Below are positions 32,382 to 42,366 of a DNA stretch of 64,000 bases, in pieces (position 1 is the first letter of the stretch; the number at the start of each line of letters is the position of its first letter). The stretch covers positions 70,127,622 through 70,191,621 of the forward strand of contig NC_132925.1 in the NCBI RefSeq assembly GCF_047675955.1. Reading direction: 5' to 3'. The position numbers and the translations under genes are program-made. This stretch comes from Chlorocebus sabaeus. Its lineage: Eukaryota > Chordata > Mammalia > Primates > Cercopithecidae. Under the pieces are notes generated by a model. That model worked only from the letters and a program-made list of their open reading frames with translations, was not told where the DNA came from and did no database searches.

Positions 32382-32696
32382 GGCCGGGCGCGGTGGCTCA
32401 AGCCTGTAATCCCAGCACTTTGGGAGGCCGAGACGGGCGGATCACGAGGTCAGGAGATCGAGACCATCCTGGCTAATACGGTGAAACCCCGTCTCTACTA
32501 AAAATACAAAAAAAAAAAACTAGCCGGGCGAGGTGGCGGGCGCCTGTAGTCCCAGCTACTCCGGAGGCTGAGGCAGGAGAATGGCGTAAACCCGGGAGGC
32601 GGAGCTTGCAGTGAGCTGAGATCCGGCCACTGCAGTCCAGCCCGGGCTACAGAGCAAGACTCCGTCTCAAAAAAAAAAAAAAAAAAAAAAAAAAAA
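32382..32696 (+). repeat. Young AluY of Old World monkey type, sense
   Basis: This is the best preserved Alu in the window: 'GGCCGGGCGCGGTGGCTCAA' start, CpGs largely intact, and a 28-base A-tail. Diagnostic-looking variants are 'GGCTCAAGCC', 'GGCGTAAACCC' and 'GCTGAGATCCGGCCACTGCA', which I recall from macaque/baboon AluY subfamilies rather than human ones. No convincing target-site duplication is visible: the left flank 'GCTTTTGTCCTTT' and right flank 'TGAAAACTACTC' do not match. Confidence 0.9.
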
Positions 32697-33654
32697 TGAA
32701 AACTACTCTTACACCCTGAGTGGAAAAACGTCTTTCATTATGTGGTCATTAATCCATTTTTTCAGGGAAAAAGACCCTTAAAGCCATTCATTTACAAGTA
32801 TACATAAAATGCACATGATGGGACAATATAAAATGCAGATGAAAGAAAGAGAAATAAGGACAGTGGCATAAAGTGACAACCCTATCTAAGTTTACATCCT
32901 GGGTTTTTTTAGAGTACTTAGCATCATTCAGAATTATATGTTTATTTGCATGATCACTTATTCAATGCTTGATTTTACTAGTCCAAAAGTATCAGGGGAT
33001 AGGAAACTTTTTAAAGAGCATCTCAAGTCTGTAGGGTGGAATCTGACACATACATACTCAAATCTTTACTTAATGAATGAATGCCTGAAATAAGAAGTAG
33101 CAGTGAAGCTAAGAAGGGATGCCATAATGACCTGACACATTTATTACGAGTAGAGTGAAAATTTGAGGTTGTATTTCCTGGCTGCCAATAAAAACAAAAA
33201 AGGGAACCTGATCAGTTAAACAAATCACGATTAACAGCATTTAAAAAAGAAATTCTCAGCAGCATAACCATTCTGGATATTGAGAACAGATGAAAATCTC
33301 CTTGCATGATCTTCATGAGGACAGTAGATACTACCTCATCCCAACAACCACCACCTCAACAACATTCATACAATTCATGCAGTCATGTTTCATCAGGCTG
33401 TTTTGGAGAGCTTTCCCACTGTATAAGCTGTTGGCCTCATGGAGTAAGGCTATCAGCAACAGCAGGTAACCTGGTGTCTGCCATTAAGGCTTGATCTAAA
33501 GAAGATTTTAGAATATCTGGAAGAGCAATTGGTTATATTCCCTGGCAACTGCCTAAGGCCATGACTTTCAGCCAGTGTATCATACCACACGTATGTGCCA
33601 AAAAAAAAAAAAAAAAAACAACTTTCATAGATGTGCGGTGAAATTGTCTCCAGT
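32697..33654. other. Unclassified non-coding DNA
   Basis: About 960 bp with no gene or repeat recognised apart from an A-run at 33600-33618. That A-run has no obvious SINE or L1 sequence upstream of it. Confidence 0.35.
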
Positions 33655-33908
33655 ATCTAGAACAGGAGTGTCTAATCTTTTGGCTTCCCTGGGCCACATT
33701 AGAAGAAGAATTGTCTTGGGCCACACATAAAATACACTAACGCTAACAATAGCTGAAGAGCTAAAAAAAAAAAAAAAAAAAAAAGAACCACAAAAAAAAA
33801 TCTCATAATGTTTTAATAAAGTTTACAACTTTGTGTTGGGCCACATTCAAAGCTGTCCTAGGCTGCATGCAGCCCATGGGCCGCAGGTTGGACAAGTTTG
33901 ATCTAGAA
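33655..33908 (+). mobile_element. 238-bp hAT-type DNA transposon with perfect 8-bp target-site duplication
   Basis: The element 33663-33900 starts 'CAGGAGTGTCCAATCTTTTG' and ends 'GGTTGGACAAGTTTG'; GTCCAA near one end is inverted as TTGGAC near the other. It is flanked on both sides by the identical octamer ATCTAGAA (33655-33662 and 33901-33908). Eight-base duplications are the hallmark of hAT transposons. The interior contains 'TTGTCTTGGGCCACACATAA', an A-run at 33762-33784 and 'AAGTTTACAACTTTGTGTTG'. It has no coding capacity, so it was mobilised by another element's transposase. I associate it with the MER1/Charlie group but the exact family is uncertain. Confidence 0.88.
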
Positions 33909-36900
33909 TGTATACTATATGCAGTTATAGCAATTGAATACTGAGCCAAATGGATCATAGGGCACTCTATAGAGGCAAGTCCTATTTACTGCAAGACCAA
34001 ATGAAAGAAGTCAGCTCGAGAGTGGATTCTGCTATTTCTAAGTTCATGTTCTGTAGCTTCATATTGGTAGCATAAAATCATCCTTGAAAGAATTTACACT
34101 GTGCAAATCAGCAAACACTACAAATAAAGTGTTTTAATTTTTCCTCAAAGGGCCTATTTACCAGTACTACTGGTAAATGAAGGCTGGGCTGGATAAAAAC
34201 TAAGTGAGAAATTTATTTCTTGAACATATAAGAGAGCACAGTTAGGGCTGATGACAATCTCATCCAAACTGCAATATGACAGAGGGATGATAAAGTAAGA
34301 AGCATGCTAACTGGAGACTTGTTTAGACACTGTAAGATGACATTGTGCTGTAGAGGTGACAGTGTTGTAATTGTCTGTGACTTGTTTCATGCTGTTTTGA
34401 ATTTTCTAATTCTCTTTAAGTAGGCTGCCAAAATTTCTATGCCAGTGGAGTCTTGTGGCTCCATTGGACCAGAGAAAGATGAGACAGAAAGTAAACAATG
34501 TTAAAACAGTGAGCAATTCACTAAATTGATATGCACGTCACAATAATAAGCCTGAGGTAGGTGGACACAAAGCTGTGTCCTTCAGTTGATTTCACTTCCC
34601 TCGTTCCCCTCAGAGAGTGAGAATCTTGTTGTCCCGAGGTGTGATTCTGTTGCATAAAACGATGTATTTCTCAAACAACATGGTCCTTTGATGCAAGCCA
34701 ACTACTTCATCTGGTCTCAACCACAGAACCAGCCATCTGTTTCAGGGTTGGAAGAAAAACTGTCTGTTGGCCTTAATAATGGATATAAAAACAATGTACT
34801 TTATAATCAACTTCAGGAATTTTTCAAGGCGATTTTGACTTTACAAAACTTTTCTTAACCCCTGCACGAAACACAGTTCCACTTTTTCAAAAGCAGAAGG
34901 ACAATACTAAACGAGATTCTAACTGCTGGATTAGAAAGCAACTGTTCCACTTCTGGGCGGATTCAGACTCAAAGGACTCAGGGGAAACCCAACTAGGGGT
35001 AGAGCCTTTCAGCATCCTCTTGTGAAAGTTGAGAAACCAATAGAAGCTGTGCACTGGAATGGAAGACAATCTCATTACCACACAGAGGAGAGCAGGAGGA
35101 ATAATCCTCTTAGGTAATCACAGCTGAAGTGCCTGCAGAGCCGGGTACCGCCCAGATCATCACCAAAACACCAGGGTTTCATTATGTAACTGTCAGTGTA
35201 AATGTCAAAACAGTTTCTCATAGGAGGAAGGGCAATTTCCTTTAATTTAGCTTCCTGATTGCTTTCCACAAGAAGATGCCATAAGCAGACATCATCCTGA
35301 CAATATTCTACATTTTCTATCATATATGCATTATACCAGTCTAAATGGAACTTACAAATACAGTTATCAAATAGGCCCAGCTATACAAGAAGATTCAGTA
35401 TCAACAAAACAAAAAGTGCTGGCTACGGGGTCCAGGGAATAGCAGACACCAAGACTGTAGACAATTATTTATGTTATAATTTACCTTTCACATCTTTTCC
35501 TATCTTTTCCGCTTGGTTGGCACTATTTAACAGAGAGTAAATGGACAAAATCAAGGGCAGAAATGGCCCTTCATTACCTATCAATTACAACACTGATTTT
35601 GATGACCCCCTTAGTGTGTGGACAACTGTATATAAATTTTGGTTACAGAGCTTCCTGACTGATTATCATGTTTAAGCCACCAGAGGCCTCTCAGCGTAAA
35701 TGCAACCAAAAAACTTCAATTCAATTTAAAAGTCCAAATCCCCAGCTCATATCTGGTCTTTCTGGGGTGGAGTTACCCTGCCTGGCTTGTGTTTGTGGAT
35801 CTGACTGGGTGTACTGGAGAATATTCACTCAATGCAAAGGAATCTTCTGGGATCAAAAAAAAAGACAAGATTTCCTGTCTCTTCAAAGGAGAAAAAGCAG
35901 GTTCCAAAGGCCATATACATCTGAAATAGGATAACTCCAACAAGACTGTGAGAACACTACCATTTCTGTGGTAGTGAAGTCAGGAAATCTTTCTTTGATT
36001 ACTGGAGTAAGAATCAGTGGTGAGTGGGTGAGGAATGGCAGAGAAATTAACTTACCATGGACAAAATTTAGCTTATTAATAACATTTTGAAATAACAGCA
36101 GGAATAGCTAATTTTTTGTAGTGGCTTTACAGCTTTTTCACCATGACTCACAGTGAGGAATACATTTTACATTGTAACTAAGGAAGCCCCCTCTGCTTTA
36201 ACCCTTAACAAAAAATAACCACAAGTAACCTGATGTCAGTCAATCAGGTTTCTTTCTGTTGTTCTGTTTCCTTGTCCCCTACAAAAACCATTGTTCTGCC
36301 ACAGCCCATTGAGAGCTCTCCTTCTGCCATCTGGATTCATGAATCTCAAATAAAAGCCAACTAGATCTATAACTAAATTTGTTGTCATTTTATCTTTTGA
36401 CAGTAGCGTTCTGCTCACTGTTGGCTGATCGGTCCTGCTCTGTGGGTTTCAATCGCCAACAGACTAGCCAAGGCACTTCCTTCTCATGGTGATGGAAGAT
36501 GGAGCCTCTCAATCATCATGTTTGCTAACAACCCATTACACAAAAGAAATAAATCAGAGTAGAAAGTCACTACAATGTATCCATGCTGTACAGGGCATGG
36601 ATACAGGGAGGCATGAGGCATGCCAAGTTGAGACCACTTTTGCCATTAACCAGAGCTATGATGATGATCTTGGAGCTTCTCTTTGAGCTAGAAGCTTTGC
36701 ATAAAGCAGGTTACATCTTGACAATAACCCATTGCTGTGATAATAAGGATTCTTGACTGCAAGTGACACAGTGCCCATATAAACAATGTCAAGCAAAAGT
36801 CTATTTAATTGGGAAGTAAACCAGGAAAGGTTATTTAACATGTCTGAGTTACAGCATGGCTGGATATAGGAACCCAAACGGGATCTTTAATGTTCTGTGT

Positions 36901-37019
36901 CAATCCATGTCTCAATTTTGTTTCCCCTGTGTGACAGATCCATTCTGGAGATAACATTTTCCACAGAGCCCCTAAAAGCAACTCCAGGTTTAAATTATCC
37001 TCACAGCTTGCAATGAAGG
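33909..37019. other. Low-repeat non-coding interval
   Basis: About 3.1 kb with no secure repeat or gene. A block at 36120-36420 ends 'CTCAAATAAAAGCCAACTAG' and may be an old LTR 3' end (AATAAA signal at about 36349), confidence low. 36740-37015 ('GACTGCAAGTGACACAGTGC' to 'TCACAGCTTGCAATGAAGG') resembles an old interspersed repeat that I cannot name. Short frames on both strands lack domain features and splice context. Confidence 0.35.
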
Positions 37020-37023
37020 TGAC

Positions 37024-37382
37024 TGTATTAGTCTGTTTTCACATTGCCAATAAAGACATACCCAAGGCCGGAGGGAAAAAAAAAGAGGTTTAATGGACTA
37101 TACTTCCACATGGCTGGGGAGGCCTCACAATTTTGGCAGAAGGCAAGGAGGAGCAAGTCATGTCTTACATGGATGGTAATGGGTAAAGAACTTGTGCAGG
37201 GAAACTCCTCTTTCTAGAACCATCAGATCTCATGAGACTTATTCACTATTGCAAGAACAGCATGAGAAAGACCTGCTCCCATGATTCAATTACCTCCCAC
37301 TGGGTCCCTCCCATGACACATAGGAATTGTGGGAGTTACAATTCAAGATGAGATTTCGGTGAGGACACAGCCAAACTATATC
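37024..37382 (-). repeat. 3' LTR of the THE1/MST provirus
   Basis: Left-hand LTR copy on the plus strand. It includes 'TTATTCACTATTGCAAGAAC', 'CTCCCACTGGGTCCCTCCCA' and 'GGAATTGTGGGAGTTACAAT'. It joins interior sequence at 37383 ('TTTTCATCCCTGG'). The interior edge lost the final A of the expected '...ATATCA'. Confidence 0.88.
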
Positions 37383-38954
37383 TTTTCATCCCTGGCCCCC
37401 TCCCAAATCTCATGTCCTCACATTTCAAAACCAATCATGCCTTCCCAACAGTTCCCCAAAGTCTTAACTCATTTCAGCATTAACTCTAAAGTCCAGAATC
37501 CAAAGTCTCATCTGAGACAAGTCCCTTCCACCTATGAACTTCTAAAATCAAAAACAAGTTAGTTACTTCCTAGATACAACAGGAGTACAGGCATTGGGTA
37601 AATTCAGCCATTCCAAATGGGAACAGTTGGCCAAAACAAAGGGGCTACAGGACCCACGCAAGTCCAAAATCCAGTGGGGTAGTCAAATTTTAAAGCTTCA
37701 AAATGATCTTCTTTGACTCCATGTCCCACATCCAGGTCATGCTGATGCAAGAGGTGGGTTCCCATGGTCTTGGGCAGCTCCACCCCTGTGGTTTTGCAGA
37801 GTACAGCCTCCCTCTTAGCTGCCTTCACAGGCTAGCATTGAATATCTGAGGCTTTTCCAAGCACACAGTACAAGCTGTCAGTGGATCTACCATTCTGGGA
37901 TCTAGAGGACAGTGGCCCTCTTCTAACAGCTCCGCTAGGCAGTGCCCCAGTAGGAACTCTGTGTGGGGGCTCCAACCCCATATTTCCCTTCCACATTACC
38001 CTAGCAGAGATTCTCCATGAGGGCCCTGTCCCTGCAGCAAATTGCTGCCTGGGCATCCAGGCATTTCCATACATCTTCTGAAATCTAGGTGGAGGTTCCA
38101 AAACCCCAATTCTTGACTTCTGTGCACTCACATGCTCAACACTACATGGAAGCTGCCAAAGTTTAGGGCTTGCATCCTCTGAAGCCATGATGCAAGCTCT
38201 ACATTGGTCCCTTTCAGATGGAGTGCCTGGGACGCAGGGCACCAAGTCCCTTGGCTGCACATAGCACAGGGACCAAGTCCCTTGGCTGTACACAGCACAG
38301 TCAACAAAACCACTTTTTCCTCCTAGACCTCCAGGTCTATGATGGGAGGGGCTGCTGTGAAGACTTCTGACATACCCTGGAGACATTTTCCCCATTGTCT
38401 TGGGGATTCACATTACCTCCTTTTTACTTATGCAAATTTCTGCAGACAGCTTGAATTTCTCCTCAGAAAAAGAACTTTTCTTTTCTATCACGTTGTCAGG
38501 CTGCAAATTTTCTGAACTTTTATGCTCTGTTTCCCTTTTATAACTGCCTTTAGCAGCACCCAAGTCACCTCTTGAATGCTTTCCTGCTTACGAATTTCTT
38601 CCACCAGATACCATAAATCATCTCTCTAAAGTCCAAAGTTCCACAGGTCTCTAGGGCAGGGGCAAAATGCTGCGCTAAAACATAACAAGAGTCTCCTTTG
38701 CTCCAGTTCCCAACAAGTTCCTTGTGTCCATCTGAGACCACCTCAGCCTGGATTTCATTGCCCATATCATTATCAGCATTTTGGTCAAAGTCATTCAACA
38801 AGTCTCTAGGGAGTTCCAAACTTTCCCACATTTTCCTGTCTTCTTCTGAGCTCTCCAAACTGTTTCAACCTCTGCCTGTTACCCACTTCCAAAGTTGCTT
38901 CCAAATTTTTGGATATCTTTCCAGCAGCACCCCACTCTACTAGTCCCAATTTAC
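37383..38954 (-). pseudogene. THE1/MST internal region, degenerate gag-like frames
   Basis: The internal sequence of THE1-class MaLRs descends from an ERVL-related retrovirus but retains only decayed gag-like coding and no recognisable polymerase or envelope. Two minus-strand open frames remain: 38565-38858 (97 codons, acidic, near the 5' LTR) and 37832-38395 (187 codons, Cys/Ser/Pro-rich). Neither shows a zinc knuckle or protease motif that I can see, and they are in different frames separated by stops, so they are relics rather than genes. Within it, the phrase 'CCAAGTCCCTTGGCTG' occurs twice (38239 and 38274), a 35-bp local duplication. Confidence 0.8.
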
Positions 38955-39317
38955 TGTATTAGTCTGTTTTCACACTGCTGATAAAGACATACCCAAGACT
39001 GGGAAGAAAAACAGGTTTAATGAACTTACACTTCCACATGGCTGGGAGCCCCACAATCATGGCAGAAGGCAAGGAGGAGCAAGTCATGTCTTACACAGGT
39101 GGTGGCAGGCAAAGAGAGAAGGAGCTTGTGCAGGGAAACTCCTCTTTTTAAAACCATCAGATGTTGTGAGACTTATTCACTATTTCAAGAACAGTACAAG
39201 AAAGATCCACCCCCATAATTCAATTACCTCTTACTGGGTCCCTCCCAGGACACATGGGAATTGTGGGAGTTAAAATTGAAGATGAGATTTGGGTGGGGAC
39301 ACAGCCAAACAATATCA
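38955..39317 (-). repeat. 5' LTR of the THE1/MST provirus
   Basis: Right-hand LTR copy, 'TGTATTAGTCTGTTTTCACA' at 38955 to 'CAAACAATATCA' at 39317. In sense it would start TGATATTG. It differs from the other LTR by many substitutions and short indels, for example a 'GGTGGTGGCAGGCAAAG' segment where the partner reads 'GGATGGTAATGGGTAAAG'. Confidence 0.88.
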
Positions 39318-39321
39318 TGAC

Positions 39322-39672
39322 CAACGATCCTAGGATTGAGAAGTTTCCTGAGATGGGGGGACAGTCAGTGCTAAAACCAAGAAAACCCCTGGCAGATATG
39401 AATGAGTTGATCATCCTACTTGCTATCTCAGAACAGAAGGCATTTTCCCCATGGATTTTGTAGAAAAGTCACTTGGCAGACTTTCATTGGCCTGGCCTGG
39501 ATCATATGTCTATTACTGAACTAATGTCCATGGCCAGGAAGATGAGGACTCTGGCCAAGATCAGGTCATCTTCCAACCCATCATGGGGTTAACTCTTCCT
39601 GAGTTTTATGAAAAGTGAGTGGAGTTGATACCCAAAGGAAAGGACCCTGGATAAGATATGCAAATGATGTAA
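39322..39672. other. Unclassified non-coding DNA
   Basis: No repeat or gene recognised. Confidence 0.3.
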
Positions 39673-39862
39673 ATCACTTGAGTACTGTTGTCACCATTTT
39701 GTAGATGAAGAAACAGAATCTTAAGAAATAGAATCTGAGAGGTGGAAGTATTTGCCAAGGCAACAAGCAACAAAGTAAATGGCCAAGAACCACAATTTGA
39801 ACCATAATCTTTCTGGCTTTAAAGTCTGCACTCTTTCTACTCCACAGAGCTGCTTGCCTATA
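39673..39862 (-). repeat. MIR SINE, antisense
   Basis: 'CCATTTTGTAGATGAAGAAAC', 'TATTTGCCAAGGCAACAAGC', 'AATTTGAACCATAATCTTTC' and 'GTCTGCACTCTTTCTACTCC' match the reverse-complement MIR order. Confidence 0.82.
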
Positions 39863-41094
39863 GCAGTAATAATACACATTTTCTGAAGCCCAATCAGCAC
39901 TTGAAAAACAAATTTATGCTTATTAAAATGTAAGAAACTTTAAATACCCTACTTTCCAACTCAGTAAGGGGAGAGAAATAAAAGTCCTTGGGGACAGTTT
40001 CTTTTTATTTCTCCCATGGATTCCTTTTGCCAAAATATAAACAACTAATTGCACAACTTAAGAATTATTTTTGCTGAAACATGACCAACTGATAAGACAA
40101 TTTAAGGAGTTTTAGGTTATATTCCTATGTGCCAGGGGTACCAGGAAAATCTCCCCCACCCGCCGACCCTAATACTCAGTGAAGGAGACCGAGATGAATT
40201 GCTATTGAATGCATCTGAGCCACCTTCATGTTCCCATTGGCTGCTGACACTTTAGAAGCCATCCTCTTTCTCCTCCCTCTCCTCCCCAGAGTGGCCATTG
40301 GTCACATCCAGCTACAGTAATCTCTCTTGAGTCTTGAGATACTTTGGAGCTTAGCTTATTTGGGGAAAACAGAGGAAGAAATTTCTGTTGCTTAGACTAA
40401 GGAGAAACTTGGACACGCAATGTCCATGAAGAATAGACATCCCAGTGCCTTTGTCAGAAATGACTCTTTTGGCCTTTCTGAGAGATGAGCACCAGCCAGA
40501 GCTGACAGTTGGTGGCCCCCTGTCAGAGAAACACCACATGGCCCATCCCACCAACACCACGTTCTGCCAGAGTAAAATTGGCCATGGCTATGTGAAAGAA
40601 TTAGAAGAAAAGAATTAATGGTCTTCATGTCCTCTGTGGGTTCTAAAACGTCTGCCGCTCTGTCCAGCAATGGATCATAGCAGCAGCTGGAGTCAGTGAC
40701 CAGAAGACAGATGAGTCTTACAAAATGGGTGGAAGGAATAACAAATATTCGTTCTTTTCAGTCTCAATTGAGCACAGAATAAGTCACCCCACTGGCAGAA
40801 AAAGTAAGAAATAAATAGCTATTTCTTGAGTGCTTGTCTATTTAGAAGAGCAGAGTGGCAAGAGAGAGGAAAAACAATCATCATGGATATAATGTTAAAC
40901 TTAATAAAGTTAAAAATAATAGGGAAATGTTCCGTTTCCATGTTATACCCTGCACTTGTGTAAAAAAAAATTTACCAGCCTTTGGTTAAGATATTGAAAA
41001 AACAATAAAAGGTTGGAGAGTTGATAAAAATGTCCCTTAATATGGAAGTTCTACAAGATGGTTTAGATCCAAGAGGAAGGAAAAAACATGAACT
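39863..41094. other. Unclassified non-coding DNA
   Basis: About 1.2 kb without a named repeat. A small C-rich/CpG-containing patch lies near 40150-40175 ('CCCCCACCCGCCGACCC'). Short frames at 40351-40670 (minus) have no domain features. Confidence 0.35.
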
Positions 41095-41312
41095 GAGCAC
41101 CAGCTTGATGCTAAGCACAGAATATTTAGTATTTTATTAAACCTTTATGACTAAGAGATAAGCATCACTACCACAATTTTATAGATGAGGAACTAGCCTT
41201 ATGCAGGTTAATAATCCTGCCTGAGAGCACACAGTAAATGAGGAACCAGGATTTGAATCCACATCTGCTTAATTGCAAAGCCGATGATCTTTCCTCTAAG
41301 CGCGTAGCCTCC
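41095..41312 (-). repeat. MIR SINE, antisense
   Basis: 'CACCAGCTTGATGCTAAGCA' then 'TTTTATAGATGAGGAACTAG', 'CCTGAGAGCACACAGTAAAT' and 'CCAGGATTTGAATCCACATC' follow the antisense MIR order, close to a full-length copy. Confidence 0.82.
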
Positions 41313-42269
41313 CAGACACAAAGACCACTGGGGAAGTTTTAGTAGAAAATACAATTCAAGGGTCAAAGTTCTTTGTTATTCCAGTGGATTGTTATCTTTC
41401 CTGCTGCTTACTTATATGCCTGTCCCTGTGATAGCTGAACAGTGCTACCAAGTTAAACACAGCTGGCTCAAAGGAGAACATTCTGGAAACTGTTTATTGT
41501 GCATTTTTAGGATTTTGCAATGAGATTCTGCAAGACCACTACAAAGGAGAGATAGGCATGCCATATAACAACCACGACTTGGGAGGTAAAGACTTCATCA
41601 TGAACAATGTCACCGGTTATTCCCTTCCAGCATAATTAGCTTGGCTAGTCAGATCGCAACTGTCAAATATGGGTTGCTATTTTTTCTCTGCCAAATTAAT
41701 GAGTGAGGATCCAAAATATTAATTACAGTGTAGAAACCATCCATCACATACTGCATGAGGGGTGTGAAGACTACCACGGGTATTCCTTCTGTTTGTAACG
41801 TGCAGCCGTGAGACATGTCAAAACAGAAGAATAAAAGCTGTCAGAGCTTAAGAGCTCAATGTTAACCCATCCAGCCACATGTTTATTATAGAGTATAATG
41901 GGTCTCATTTTAGGCAAGGAAACATAAGTCATATTCTCATTAGAGAAAGCAGCAAAGGATAATTTGTACCTATAAAGGTAATTGAATGTATACACACAAT
42001 TTCCTTCAGAGCCTGTGCCAAAACTACGCACAGAGTCTTGGAACAGAAAGCTACTATGGGTGTTAAAATGTTGCTTTTGGGTTAGACAATTCCATAATAT
42101 TGATTCTATTGGGTCAGGTTCATTGCTTAGCAGTAATAACCTACAACATGCCCTTAAAAACTTACCTAACACCAGGGTTGTCCCTTTCACAAAACAAAAA
42201 ACAAAAAACAAAAAACCCAGAACGTTTTAGGCTGTTTGAGCTTAGACTGTATGATATCAGGGGATGATA
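41313..42269. other. Unclassified non-coding DNA
   Basis: No repeat family or gene recognised. A minus-strand frame of 146 codons (41771-42211) is the longest in this part; its Cys/Ser/Phe-rich composition, lack of any recognisable domain and overlap with a CAAAAAA simple stretch at 42190-42218 argue against a real gene. Confidence 0.35.
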
Positions 42270-42366
42270 GAGCGAATTTTAGAAATCTTGGCTTCTCCAG
42301 AACCTGGCATAGTACCTGACTAAGGGAGGCTTCTAATAAATGTCCATTGAATGGATGAACAAGATA
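42270..42366 (+). repeat. L2/MIR 3' tail fragment
   Basis: 'GAACCTGGCATAGTACCTGA' followed by 'TTCTAATAAATGTCCATTGA' and 'ATGGATGAA' matches the shared L2/MIR 3' end in sense. Confidence 0.6.

Larger units (their letters stand above)
37020..39321 (-). mobile_element. THE1/MST MaLR provirus, two LTRs, antisense
   Basis: Two direct LTR copies flank an internal region: 37024-37382 and 38955-39317. On the plus strand each starts 'TGTATTAGTCTGTTTTCACA' and runs to 'GGACACAGCCAAAC...ATATC', the reverse complement of THE1/MST LTRs, so the 5' LTR is the right-hand copy. The tetramer TGAC occurs directly before (37020-37023) and after (39318-39321) the element, as expected for a retroviral-type duplication (5 bp in the family; one side changed). 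The internal 1.57 kb is the family's degenerate non-env interior. Two-LTR MaLR copies are less common than solo LTRs. The LTRs differ at very roughly 15 percent by eye, implying an old insertion. Confidence 0.92.

Noticed and set aside
33600..33618. A-run as the tail of a retrocopy
   Set aside because: No AATAAA or AATAAA-like signal within 40 bases upstream and no transcript-like sequence that I recognise.
36120..36420. Possible LTR 3' end with AATAAA
   Set aside because: Only the signal and a vague layout support it; no TG...CA boundaries or target-site duplication were found, so it was not called as a mobile element.
37832..38395. 187-codon minus-strand frame as a novel gene
   Set aside because: It lies wholly in the interior of a THE1/MST provirus and shows no domain; it is a decayed retroelement frame.
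41771..42211. 146-codon minus-strand frame in non-repeat DNA
   Set aside because: No motif, no signal peptide or domain-like pattern, no flanking splice signals I could support, and length within chance expectation for 64 kb.
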